Assembly: GCA_963971285.1 (NCBI GenBank)
Contig: OZ020252.1
Coordinates: forward strand, 11,693,662 to 11,757,661
DNA from: Astropecten irregularis
Lineage: Eukaryota; Echinodermata; Asteroidea; Paxillosida; Astropectinidae
Length of the DNA stretch: 64,000 nt
Reading direction: 5' to 3'
Shown here: positions 10,293 through 20,810 of the stretch, in pieces
Numbering within the stretch: the first letter of the stretch is position 1
Layout: the number at the start of each line of letters is the position of its first letter
Notes under the pieces: model-generated
Told to the model about the DNA's origin: nothing
Database searches by the model: none
Seen by the model: the letters and a program-made list of their open reading frames with translations, nothing else
Made by a program: the position numbers and the translations under genes

Positions 10293-11937
10293 GTAGTCAC
10301 GTGACAGTCATTTGAATATTTAATTAGTAAATATTGTGAACAGCGTATCTCGAGAACGACAAGTGGTACGAAAATAATTCTTTTTGCACAAGCTTAGTTA
10401 CATCATGTAGATGTGCATGCTGCCATAAAATTTGTGACACGACGTCATGATGACGTCATGACCGGAAGTTGAAGTTTGACGCGAAATAACTCGAAAACGG
10501 ATGGATTTGGGCACTTAAAACTTAAAAAACTTAAAACCAACAGCCTAAAGGATAGAGACGTACTAGGGCTTCCAGAAAATATAAATGATGACGTCATATG
10601 GGCGACACAGCGTCCTCTATGGTTGATTAAAGATATACAGTGATTACGTAATCCGAAAGTAAACAACGGATTTACGCCAAATTTAATTAGTGTCAAGCAT
10701 TAGAGCACCTCGTCATGTTTGTGAAGTTTGAATGTGATTACTTCATTCAACAGGAAGTTATGTGCCTTTAATTGAATAACACTATTTACTCGGAAACATC
10801 ATATTTGCTACTAAAATAAGTCTTTTTCTAAAAACTTGGTTACACTGTACATGCTGTAGTTGTGCATGCTGGCACAAAAATGGCCGCTACGTCATCATGA
10901 CGTCATAAAATTGGCTGTTTTTAAGCCCTAGGTCAGGGAATGGGCCCATATGTATACGTGTGTGTGTGTGTGTAGTGTGTACACGTACTAGGTCACATGG
11001 GTCCATATGTATATGTGTGCAGTGTACACTGCAGTTACATGTAACCCCATATGCAGCAGGCTGGGATCGTTTATTAAAAGTGGTCAAAGTCTGAGGAATA
11101 TGCTGTTATGTAAGAGGTAGGCCAGCAAGTGCACAAGGCACTGTTGCCATGGTAACAAGGTGTGTTACTATTCATAGGCATAAAAGCATATGAAGTACGA
11201 TGTTGAAAGTACTGTAAAGTCCATCGTCTAGCAGGAGGTTGTGTTATCAGGCTTAATACTTTCATGACCCCAGTTACATACTTATTTCCTTTGAATGATT
11301 AATCAGTTCATGGTTAAATGGATATAAAGCTTAACTCTTCTAAGCTTCTTCTGATCAGCTTAGATTAGGTATCATATGAAAGCTTATATGCTAAGGATCA
11401 CACTGACACTGAGCTGTAAAATATTTCTTCATTAATTAGGCACGTGACTGCTCGTTTAAATTTTTAATTAGTAATTTTTGTTACAAGCGCAAGCGTATCT
11501 CGAGAATGGCAAATGCTATGGAAAATATTCTTTTTGCAAAAGCTTTGCTACATCATGTAGTTGGGCATGCTGCTACGAAAATGACCATGACATTATCATT
11601 CATAACGTCATCAAAAAGACTGATGTTTTGTTAACAGCTCTTGAGAACGACAAATGCTATGGTAATGATTCTTTTTGTAAAAGCTTTGTTACATCATGCA
11701 CTTGAGTATGCTGCCAGGAATTGGACCGTGATGACGTCATAAAAAAGGATGATTTTTTGTTTGCAGCACATCTCGAGAACGACAAATGCTATGGTAATGA
11801 TTCTTTTTTTAAAGCATTGTTACATGCATGCTGCCATGAAATTGACCGTGACGTCATAATGACGTCATCAGAGCTTTAATCTTATCAAATAAGTCGGAAC
11901 AGCTTCGTGTTCGTCCACGAACACTTAAATGTCTAGT
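10293..11937 (-). mobile_element. Helentron-like element, GTTCCGAC type, minus strand, 3' end missing
   Basis: Reading the minus strand, it starts at 11937 with ACTAGACATTTAAG, a hairpin GTGTTCG...CGAACAC and the tag GCTGTTCCGACTTATTTGAT. The body mirrors the plus-strand copies (CTCGAGAACGACAAATGCTA, TGACGTCATCA). It runs to 10293, where it meets the terminal hairpin of the plus-strand element without a terminal hairpin of its own. It was inserted into a Harbinger-type Myb/SANT frame (see 11938-12260). A block at 10480-10740 recurs inverted at 14270-14600. Confidence 0.6.
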
Positions 11938-12260
11938 TGTTTCTTGTTGTTCGTCTAGTTGAGTTTGTACTTCTGGCTCCAACCAAATGGATAACAAAGC
12001 CTCAAGCTCTTCTTCTTTCCAAATTGGCCTTTCCATTGGCTTTTCTGCCTTTTTTGGACGCATTTTCCTAATTTGATGGCGAGAGTAACTTAATGTACAG
12101 TACGTGTGCACAGATCCACGCAGTACAATTATACTCGGCTCCCAGCTGGCCATGATTGTTTATTGCCCGTGCAAGTCGAACTGGAGTGAACTAAAATCAG
12201 GGCCATTCACATTATCATTTTTGACAATGAATCTGAGTCTGCACGAGTCCGGCACAATGT
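11938..12260 (-). pseudogene. Harbinger-type Myb/SANT-like protein, fragment
   Basis: The minus-strand frame contains MRPKKAEKPMERPIWKEEEL, then IWLEPEVQTQLDEQQE. This parallels MGPKKTEKAAERPSW...IWSEGKIQSQLDG in the complete Harbinger-type element at 36090-37082. Such trihelix/Myb-SANT proteins are the DNA-binding partners of PIF/Harbinger transposases. Only the first ~45 residues remain; then the frame runs into the Helentron-like element at 11937. Flanking sequence (CCACGCAGTACA, CCCAGCTGGCCA) also matches the 36-kb element. Confidence 0.7.
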
Positions 12261-13671
12261 ACATAATCGATCAAAATCACACACATCTTCACACACACCA
12301 AGTTTGAATATAACAACTACAGTTGTTCAAATTAAAACAGCTTAAAATTAGTAGAGAGATCTGAAACTTACGTATTGGAAAGTGGAAACAGAGTGTTCAT
12401 TTAATAAGTGCTCTCATTTACAATAATTCTAGTTTATTTGACTCGTAAAGTAAAAGCGCAATTGAAGGATCCTTCACTTGAAAAACTTTGGGTAAAGAAT
12501 GTTGGGTTTTATACTATTATTGCTCACAAACGTTGGGTAAAAGTGGTTAAATTGTTACCATTTTAAGAGTGTTGCTGTAACTAAATAATTCAATTCAATT
12601 TACCATAGTTGAGATTCTCATGGAGAAAATGGAAAAAGCTGAAAGATGCGAGTGTGCAGCACAAAGCCCTTCACTGCTTGCACCTGGAAACATGTTGTAA
12701 CAAGTCTACCTGAAAACCTAGCCTTTGTATTTGTTCACTTGATGATTATAAAAACCCATCTCTATTAAGTGGTGTTTATAGTGTTGTTTAAATTCGGCAC
12801 TCTCAAAACTTTTCAAATTTGCTGGTCTCAAGCCAGACTCGACTGCAAGTCATTGAATTACAGAGCCCTAGTCCAAGACAAAGTCCAAGTCATGAACCTC
12901 CGAGTCCGGGTCCGAGTCCGGGTCCGAGACCAAGTCCAGCAAAAACAGTCTTGAGTCCGAGACAGCACTCGAGTCTCACAGCACTGATTCTGTTGGTTCC
13001 ACCTTTAGGTGATATGTTTCTTAAGAGCTGTCTTTAATTTGGGGCCTCCTGTAACTAAATACAAATACAATGCTCACCAAATTGTGGTGTATATTTCTAG
13101 TTAAATATTGTCTGTCAAAGACATTTTTACTCTTGTCACCTCCTGTTAGCAGCAAGAAACACACATTTTAATGCATTATCATGCATACATGATCAGGCAA
13201 ATGCTACACAGTACAACTTGGCACGTACACAGCACACAATGTGTGATCAGCGGCAGCAACAAGACTATCCACAGTGTGGAGTTCCACTGGATAATATCAT
13301 GAACATGAGTTGTGTGTCTACATTTGCTAGGCCTATAACAAGAAAATCAAACTAACAAACAGTATGGCAGAGGGCATTCTCCATCGTTGCAGTTAGATCA
13401 CATTTTTTCCAACCTTTATTAAACTCTTTGTAAAAACTGTGGGCATACACTGTTTGTTGTATTTATATTTCTGGATAACAGAGTTATTAAAGGTCTTGGA
13501 ACTGTTTGAAAAGTAAAATTTGTAGTTGTGTGTACTGTCATATGTTCGTGAATTTCTTTTAATATATAGAGGACCTTACTCCATAGATCTGTTAATCTGT
13601 TAGGTCCATGGACCCGATTCATTAGCATTGAAGTCCCATGTACATTATTATTAATAATGATAATAATAATA
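12261..13671. other. No gene recognised; short GAGTCCGGGTCC repeats
   Basis: This is intronic sequence between SLC4 exons. A degenerate 6-12 bp tandem stretch based on GAGTCCGGGTCC lies at about 12860-12975. The frames across it (rich in S/P/R) follow from the repeat and are not considered coding. Nothing else is recognised. Confidence 0.4.
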
Positions 13672-15028
13672 ACTAGACATTGTGGTTGTGGGAACAACCA
13701 CTAGGTGTTCGGGGTCTCATTTCGTAGTGGAACTGTTATGTGAACATGTTGGAACGTATGTGATCAATCGTCCCTCATATAATGGCATATCGAAATACAT
13801 GTACACTTAAACTGCGTGACTGAACAAATACTGATCATACTGATTGCTGTATTCGTACACTGACTGATAGAGTATAGAAAATTGCGTCACCTTTAAATAT
13901 ACATAACATTGGCTGGACAATTTCATAGAGTTGCTTAAGCGCAAAATTTGCTTAAGCATGAAAAGTCTTCCTTGATCAAACAGGATTCCCAACCAAATGT
14001 TCATGTGATGTTTACTGTTTTTGACTTGTATTCGGCCATTGTTTGCTTAGCATAACATTCACGAGGAGTTTTGGCTGGCATACTGATTTTATTTACCAAG
14101 GTTTTTGGTGCTTAAGCAAATTGTGGTGCTTAAGCAGCTCTATGAAATTGGCCCCTGGTCAGTTCATCACAGCTAACTGAATATTGACAAAAGTCATTGA
14201 ATGCATACGATGTATATATTTTACAATTTTCACCGATGTACGTCACAGTAAACAGTATTTGAATAATTACATAATTTTCCCTTTAAATGAGCATAACTTC
14301 CGGTTAAATGACGTCACAGATTTGAAACTACACAAACATGTCAGGGTGCAATAGAGCTTCACACCTACAAAATTTGGCGGAAATTTATTGTTCACTTTCG
14401 GATTACGTAATCACTGTATATCTTTAATCAACCGTAGAGGGCGCTATATAGCCCGTATGACGTCATCGTTTATGTTTTCTGAAAGCCCAAGACCTTCTCT
14501 ATCTTTTACCCATTGAGGTTTTTTGTGCCCAAATCCTTCCGTTTTCAAGTTATTTTTAGTCAAACTTCAACTTCCGGTAACACCGGAAGTGGAGGTCATT
14601 TGTACACAGCACTGAATATATTAATTGTTGAGATTTATGTGTTAAGTAACATATGTTAATATCAAAATCATAGGTCATGTGGCTCTTAAGTTATAGAGCA
14701 CCAAAGTTTTTCCTAAAAACGCGTGTAATTTGATACCCGATGACGTCATCATGACGTCAATCTTCTAGGTACAACTAGGCATCATGTCCGAAGTTCCCAC
14801 CAAGTTTCATGTCGATATCCTGTACCTGTGACCAAGAAGTCCTGCTGACAAGTTTGGGATGAAAAAAACTAAAAAATAAAATTCGTACAATAACAATAGG
14901 TGTTCGGCTGAACCCGAACACCTAATAAAACTCGAACAATAACAGTAGGTGTTTGGCTTGAACCCGAACACCTAAAAAAAAAATTCGAACAATTACAATA
15001 GGTGTTCGGCTTGAATCCGAACACCTAA
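13672..15028 (+). mobile_element. Helentron-like element, AGGTGTTCGG type, both ends present
   Basis: It starts ACTAGACATT, then a hairpin GTGGTTGT-GGGA-ACAACCAC, then TAGGTGTTCGG. It ends with three tandem hairpins at 14896-14924, 14946-14974 and 14999-15028, with arms TAGGTGTTCGG/CCGAACACCTA separated by A-rich linkers containing AACAATA or AACAGTA. The interior block 14270-14600 is the inverted counterpart of 10480-10740 inside a GTTCCGAC-type element. The two types therefore share body sequence but not end tags. No coding. Confidence 0.65.
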
Positions 15029-15386
15029 TAATGGTGATTACTTATAAAGCGCGCGTTCCATCTTACTCTACAGAGGGCAGTATAAAACCGATAAACTAAA
15101 CAAGATTTGTTTTGAAGTATTGTTCTATACTGCTCAAAATATGTGCCGATTACCCCTCCCTGTAGAGAATTGATGTGATCACAGTCTTTTGCATATAATA
15201 ATATAATTACCTTGGGAGATATGGACTTTGTTTAAGTCTGACCTGGCACATGCACAACCTATACCCACATAATTCCCAATATAATCCCAGGTAATCCCCA
15301 GAGAGCAGTATACAACTGCAATCAAACTTTAGCTTCCAAGCAAGTCTTGTCTTATTTAAAAACACTAATATTGCAAATTTAAAAAA

Positions 15387-15477
15387 TGATGTATAGCAGA
15401 TAACCCTTCTTTCTGACACTTCTTTTCATGAACAGAAACGTGACCTTCATTGATATTAAATATCTAAATAATCCAAG
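15387..15477. repeat. 91-bp direct duplicate, copy 1
   Basis: The segment from GATGTATAGCAGATAACCC to ATCTAAATAATCCA recurs, apparently without change, at 16163-16252. This copy lies just upstream of the SLC4 exon at 15581. Confidence 0.9.
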
Positions 15478-15580
15478 ATTTTATTGTTGCTATTTGTTTT
15501 AGCTGAGGTTTTTTAAATTAATATAAAAAAATAATTGTCCTGAGTTTGTTGGAATTTTAATTTTTTTCAAACTTGTGCAG

Positions 15581-15674
15581 GTATTCCATGATGTAGCTTA
15601 CAGGGCAAGAGATCGAAATGACTTACTTGCAGGAATTGATGAGTTCATGGATCAAGTCACAGTACTTCCCCCAG
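15581..15674 (+). CDS. SLC4 bicarbonate transporter, internal exon 2 of 6 seen
   Basis: This 94-nt exon begins after TTGTGCAG and ends before GTAATT; it starts in phase 0 and leaves one extra base. It encodes [20 protein letters not shown] followed by [12 protein letters not shown]. This is one of the most conserved blocks of the SLC4 cytoplasmic domain (vertebrate members read VFHDVAYKAKDRNDL...[13 protein letters not shown]). It lies directly after the exon at 6595 in protein order; the intron between them is 8.7 kb and filled by a minisatellite and Helentron-like elements. Confidence 0.95.
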
Positions 15675-15844
15675 GTAATTATACTAATATGTTTGAAGTT
15701 TTAATGAAAAAAAGAGACAAAACAATTGTCATGGCAGTTTTTATTTCATCATTACCTTTTAAGCCTTTTAATTGTTCTTAAAATTTTTAGAATTTTTGTA
15801 CGTAACTAAATTTCTCTAAATTTTTTAATGTAATTGTATCCATT

Positions 15845-15895
15845 TGTAAAGAGCTTTGAGATTGTGTTTACAATGTGAAGCGCTATTTAAGAATG

Positions 15896-15935
<40 letters not shown>

Positions 15936-15937
15936 AA
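15845..15937 (+). repeat. SINE-like tail with (ATT)n microsatellite
   Basis: AGAGCTTTGAG and GAAGCGCTATTTAAGAATG are followed by about eleven ATT units. This is the same class of tail as at 5352-5430, here in the opposite arrangement. The body is not recognisable. Confidence 0.6.
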
Positions 15938-16162
15938 TGACGTAATTTACGTGCAAAAAGCAGGGCCTTGGAAGGATTTCTCAGCATGTGCATTGTGGCA
16001 GGTTTGGACAAAATTGATGTTTAATTTCATGTTTAATTAATATTTTACGCCAATTTTTTTTGTGTCAAATTTTTAAACCCATTTTTCAGAATGGTATTCT
16101 ATTACAGAAAATATTTCACCTTGGATACCTACAAATGCATTTCCAAATGTGCATGCGCACAT

Positions 16163-16252
16163 GATGTATAGCAGATAACCCTTCTTTCTGACACTTCTTT
16201 TCATGAACAGAAACGTGACCTTCATTGATATTAAATATCTAAATAATCCAAT
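16163..16252. repeat. 91-bp direct duplicate, copy 2, between two DIRS terminal-repeat copies
   Basis: This is the same sequence as 15387-15477. It sits exactly between two copies of a ~55-bp DIRS-terminal-repeat segment (16107-16161 and 16254-16309). That arrangement points to templated repair or gene-conversion filler and not to transposition. Confidence 0.85.
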
Positions 16253-16502
16253 GGAAAATATTTCACCTTGGATACCTACAAATGCATTTCCAAATGTGCA
16301 TGCGCACATTTAAATAACAAAGGGCCATGACGTCACCCCACCCCCACTCACGCATGATTGTTTTAACATTCCTTTGTTCTCATGTACTGACCAAATGGAC
16401 AACTTGAAACCATTGGTATTTGAACTGTACCCATTTTTTCATGATGAAATTTGGACCGAATATCCCTTGAATGATAAACTTCAATTTGCAGCAGATAAAG
16501 AC

Positions 16503-16535
16503 CATAGAGCTATATTATTTTAATATAGCTCTATG
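16503..16535. repeat. Perfect 15-bp palindrome, 3-base loop
   Basis: The arms CATAGAGCTATATTA and TAATATAGCTCTATG are separated by TTT. They could form a hairpin or cruciform. No other feature overlaps it. Confidence 0.9.
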
Positions 16536-17072
16536 ATAAAGACACATTGAAAATGTCTCCTTTTGGCATTTTCGTTGGCATCAAAACATTATGTGGACGT
16601 GTGCGAGTCCACATAGCGTCTTGGGATACTGCATTATGTGGACGTCCTTTGTCATGAGATCCGTAGTGTGTATGCTACACAGAGACACACTGGTTGGATC
16701 TTGGCTCTATTCTTGTGTAGTTATCTATGCACCCTCTAATCGACCCAGGTCTTCTCTTCACAACCTTCAAGTCATATCGGCCCCTCTTACTGTTGGCCTC
16801 CATAGCATGTCGTGCTAGTGAACTTCATGCCCTTTCCATTGAAAAGGGCCATCCCTGGCGGGAACCAGGAGGAATACTCCTCTCTCTCCCCTGAGGCTAA
16901 ATTCCTGTCCCAAAACCAGTCACTCAGTTTTTTTGCCCACAGACACCTTTGTTACAATCCCGACACGTTTCTCTGGTGTGCAGATCTACAGGAGGATAAG
17001 TTATGTGCCCGGCTAGAGTCCTGAAATTCTTCATTACATTGCACCAAAGATCTGCGAGGTGGCTCCAATCAA

Positions 17073-17240
17073 CTGTTCATTACATCAGTTTTTCCACATC
17101 ATCCAGCCTCAGGCTCTACTATTACAAGATGGATTGTGGAAGCTGTGTCGATCACTCCCATCTCATACTTGCCAGAAACAGGCTCTACATTTGCAAGATG
17201 GATTTCGGAAGCTATAATGTCATTCCCATCTCATACTTGC
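17073..17240 (+). pseudogene. DIRS-type tyrosine recombinase fragment
   Basis: The frame starting CTGTTCATTACATCAG reads LFITSVFPHHPASGSTITRW then IVEAVS. This is the DIRS recombinase block in which LFI is followed by a Ser-x-Thr-Ile-x-Arg-Trp motif. It is followed at once by a near repeat, GSTFARWISEAIMS, so ~70 bp have been tandemly duplicated. In the intact family this enzyme inserts the circular cDNA without a target-site duplication. Only this piece is readable; the catalytic Tyr region is not identified. Confidence 0.6.
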
Positions 17241-17751
17241 CAGAAACAGCCTTGTGGGTCATGGTCTGCTACAAGTTACAGCTCCAGTGAATCACCAATG
17301 CTGAACAATCCTTCTCAGGCAGCTCTTCAACTTCTGACCCACCTAAGCCCTAGAACCAGCTTGAGGCAGATGAGGCTCATCATAAACAGCCTCAGATGTA
17401 TTACATCTCGTGCCCAAATTCAAGTCCACCAGCCACAAAGTATGACCACTTCTTGAGCTTATCTTCAAGGAATGGCTGTTCCAGATATGCAGGTGGCTAT
17501 TGGAAAAATCTTTTTTCATCATGGTACCTAAGGGATGTGATCCGAGCTGAGAGACAGAAGTACAGACAAGTTCTCCTTCAGCCAGACAGCAGCCAGGAGA
17601 CCCACACGAGCAGCTGCTACATCATCATAAGTTCCTAGACGTTCTGCTCTCTGTTAAGTTCATTATAGACAGGCCTAGTCATTACTATTCTCCTGACTGC
17701 ACACACTGCATTCTCCCAACCACTCTCTTTCCAGTGCTACTCTGCATTTGT

Positions 17752-17845
17752 AGGTTATCGATGGTGATGTATTTTCTGTAATAGAATATCCTCAAATCCA
17801 AGGAGATTTTATATTCTATTAGGAAAATACTCGCCTTCGATACCA
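17752..17845. repeat. DIRS-type inverted terminal repeat pair
   Basis: TATTTTCTGTAATAGAATAT (17769-17788) faces ATATTCTATTAGGAAAATAC (17811-17830). The flanking ATCGATGGTGA mirrors TCGCCTTCGAT. The arms are about 34 bp around a 22-bp loop. One arm matches the terminal motifs at 16093 and 26832. Confidence 0.75.
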
Positions 17846-18117
17846 TCCCTCCCTAACTGCTTGACTCTTCAAAGATAAGAGGAAAAGGGGCGATCTAGGA
17901 CTTGGGCTCTTTGTCTGAGAGCTAGCTACATGTACATAAGATTCCGACCCATTCCATCCAGAAGGTTTGACCCCTTAAAGTTGCTTTTCCTTCTTCCATG
18001 GGTTGTCCATGCAATTCAAATAAAGTTGGTCAGCCTGCCCCCAGAGGTTGGACCTTTACCCCGGACCCCCTTGAAAATGCCCCTAGGGCGGGTTATTTCA
18101 ACCCATCCACCCATGTA

Positions 18118-18446
18118 CAGGGCTCGAATTTCATGAAAAAAAGCTCTGGACAACAGGTCTAGTAATTGAAGCATTTTACTAGACTGGAATTTTTTTCACT
18201 AGACCTGTGGCATTCATGTACATAGGAAAACCGTAATTGTATGCAATATTGTCAAAAATCATTTAGGCACCATTTTAATTGTGCAAGGAAAACAAAATCA
18301 CTAGACAGCTGGACTAGTGCAGTACACACTTTACTAGACTGACACTGAAATTACTAGACAGCTGGACTAGTGCAGTACACACTTTACTAGACTGACTCTG
18401 AAATCACTAGACTCGGTCCATGGTCTAGTGGATATTTCGAGCCCTG
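18118..18446. mobile_element. hAT-like MITE with CAGGGCTCGAA ends and 5-bp target duplication
   Basis: The left end CAGGGCTCGAATTTC and right end ATATTTCGAGCCCTG are inverted, and both are flanked by ATGTA (18113-18117 and 18447-18451). The interior contains two tandem 62-bp units starting CACTAGACAGCTGGACTAGT. The end sequence suggests a hAT-like family, but the target duplication is 5 bp and not the usual 8, so the superfamily is tentative. Confidence 0.75.
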
Positions 18447-18451
18447 ATGTA

Positions 18452-19004
18452 CCAAACTTTGTCAAAACAAAGTATTGTACATAGTATGATAGCACATCAC
18501 AAATAAACAAAAACTGACAAAGTATCTGGTTGGGAAGGTGAAGTCACCTTCACGTAAAAAACGGGACATTTACAGATAAAATACAGTGTACTCAAACTTT
18601 CAAGCATGCAATCCTTTTGTTTCCATATTACTCCGCTAAATAATACATAATCAGGATAACTCTCTACATAAGACATGTCTATCAAACTGTTTGCTTTATG
18701 GCCATACTCACTTTGTTTTGTCTTTACTCCTGATTGTTTTCTGCAGCTAAATGTATGATTTTGCTTTTCCCGTTACACACACTAGTTTGCCATTGACAAC
18801 AAAAAGTAAAATCATTGTTATAAACAAAGACATTTTTATTTATTTGAGTTGTAAATTCACATTTTAACTGAGAAAATGCTGGATCTAATGGTGGAAATAT
18901 TTAAACTAAGGGTTTGTACCTAAGTAACTGCATAATTTTAAGTTCATTCTTTATTAACAGAATCTGGCTGTATAATTATGACTGTGTTTTTTTGGCAAGC
19001 TGCG
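18452..19004. other. No gene recognised
   Basis: AT-rich intronic sequence. I see no exon, transposon end or RNA gene. Confidence 0.35.
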
Positions 19005-19009
19005 AAGCT

Positions 19010-19420
19010 GCGGATGTTCTGGCAATATATAAGACCTACATGTACCAGAGTGAAAAAAAAAATAAAAACATTTTTGCCTAACCCTAAAAATGGATTGAAA
19101 ATTCTGTTAAAAAGTCCTGAGTCATGGTGAGTATTAAAGCGTTTTATTATTTTTTTTAAGTGAAAAAAATTGAAAGTATTGCCCAAAGTCACCTTGCTGT
19201 AATTTCAAAAGGAAAATCATAGAAAACTCAACCGGAAATGAAACTTTGATTGAAAACCTAAAAAAACAATAAAACGCTGACTCACCATGACTCAGCACTT
19301 TTTAACAATTTTTTTTCACTCTGGTAGGTCTTATATATTGCCAGAACATCCTTTTAGCCTATTCAGAACTTCAAATACAAATTTTTTGTGAAATTCACTA
19401 CACCCTTCTGTACTGCAGTT
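19010..19420. mobile_element. Foldback remnant of the long-inverted-repeat family
   Basis: GGATGTTCTGGCAATATATA (19013) and its reverse complement (about 19330-19351) flank two inner arms that both contain CTGAGTCATGGTGAGT. It is therefore nearly a pure foldback. The same arms form the outer repeats of the 34.6-39.0 kb element. Its right junction reads CTTATATATTGCCAGAACAT without interruption, the uninserted counterpart of the mariner-type insertion at 37837. Sequence to 19420 continues to match 38885-38955. Confidence 0.75.
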
Positions 19421-20029
19421 AACTTCACATTGCGTAATGCATTGATTCTTACAAGTTTCAACAGCAATCAGTTCCTTTTTCCGCGAGACATTGAGCACTG
19501 CCATTTTTTTCTGACAAGGTAGCCTATTATGCAAAATTCATGAAACTAATATCATCCATAATTATTAAGTATTCCTTCAGTAAAGTAGGGTAATTTCATG
19601 GAGTGTTGGCCGACAAGGCAGTTACTGCCACACGTACATACACCCAGAAGTATTCTCATACATGCACGTACAGGTCAACGATAGTACACGATGACTACAT
19701 GTACATCATGTACACCCCATGTAGGCTGAACACGATTATTATACAGTTCACGATTACTACACACATTGCGATTATTTTAAAGTTCACGATTACTACACAT
19801 GTTCACTTCATGATTATCATACGATACGATACAATACTGTAATCGAGTAGAGTCCATATTTGAGTAGTTGAATGCGCCATTGCGCCAAGTCTCGCTGGGC
19901 ATGGTCGGTCGGCCATGGTAGCCGAATCCATTGTAAACACGTTGGGACTAGATTGAGAAAACCTTTGTTGTCAGCTGTCAGCTAACTTCATATAGATTTC
20001 TTGCATAAAAATTCATCCTGACACGCAAG

Positions 20030-20330
20030 GTACAATACATGATTGGTAAAGGTCACAGGACAGCACTCATACTTTGTCTGATCAAACATGTACATGAAAT
20101 AATAAACCTGTGGACATTTGAGCTCAATCGGACATCTGAGTCACGAGAAAATAGCGAAAACCCATCTCAATTTTTCTTATAAAACATGAAGAATGGTTTT
20201 GATCTTACCCCGAGATCAAAACTGTTTTCGGTCTTTGTTTTACTAATTTCTGGATATGTACAGCATTTAAGGTGGAAATATTTTAACGGTATGTTTCTAC
20301 CAGCACCATCGTCATACCTTGAGTGAAAGG
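20030..20330 (-). repeat. Dispersed repeat family (TTTCACAGGTTTATTATTTC), copy 1
   Basis: The minus strand reads TTTATAAGAAAAATTGAG, TTTTCGCTATTTTCT, GAGCTCAAAT and a TTATTATTTCATGTACATG-type stretch. Plus-strand relatives lie at 27060-27390 and 53605-53785, and a fragment (ACGGTATGTTTCTACCAGC) at 46445-46500. It is non-coding. The family resembles abundant MITEs I associate with echinoderms, from memory. Confidence 0.65.
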
Positions 20331-20339
20331 GGATATAAC

Positions 20340-20560
20340 TAAAACAAGTGAGGGTTTCCTTTATGTTTGTTCCAAAAATCGTTTGGACGAACGATCTTTG
20401 GAAAATACACTAAATCTTGATTTCCTTGAAAATCTCAGCATCTGATGAACCAAGATTTCCCATGGTGACTATTTGCACTGTTTACGAACTGTTGAGTCCA
20501 TTTTCTGTCTCAAACTCAGTAATTTTGTTTTGGAGGCCTTGCAAATCCTATATATGGTCC
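20340..20560. repeat. Dispersed repeat, inverted copy at 50780-50985
   Basis: TTCCAAAAATCGTTTGGACG, GAACCAAGATTTCCCATGGT and TTTTGGAGGCCTTGCAAATC all recur in reverse complement at 50780-50985. Frames on either strand appear in both copies but have stops and no family motif, so I treat it as a repeat. Confidence 0.75.
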
Positions 20561-20810
20561 CTTTTAACTGTATGTATCCAATACATGTTAATAAATTTTG
20601 TCTGCGGCAACCTTTCATTTTATTTCTATGTGAGGAAAATAGTATTTATTCTCAGACGACACCCAAATAAAAATGAATCAAAACAGTTAATTGACTTTTG
20701 GCACAGCTTTTACTGTTTTTATTACCAACAAGATCATGGACACTTACCAGTTTGGCAAATCAGAAATAAGTGACAAATATCTGACCAATACAAGGGCAAA
20801 TGCCCTAGGG

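Larger units (their letters stand above)
16093..17845 (+). mobile_element. DIRS-like retroelement remnant (terminal repeats, recombinase piece)
   Basis: The repeats GAAAATATTTCACCTTGG / ATACCTACAAATGCATTT at 16106-16161 (again 16254-16309) correspond to the motif at 17745-17845 and to a solo copy near 26832-26875. Between them lies a decayed coding region with a DIRS tyrosine-recombinase signature (see 17073). The order of recombinase followed by terminal repeat fits the 3' part of a DIRS element. The interior (16560-17060, 17300-17740) is frame-shifted and only loosely interpretable. Confidence 0.6.

Noticed and set aside
14896-15028. GC-rich hairpins resembling bacterial intrinsic terminators
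   Set aside because: The sequence is eukaryotic, the hairpins come in serial copies with A-rich linkers, and they match the tag at the element start. They are transposon ends.
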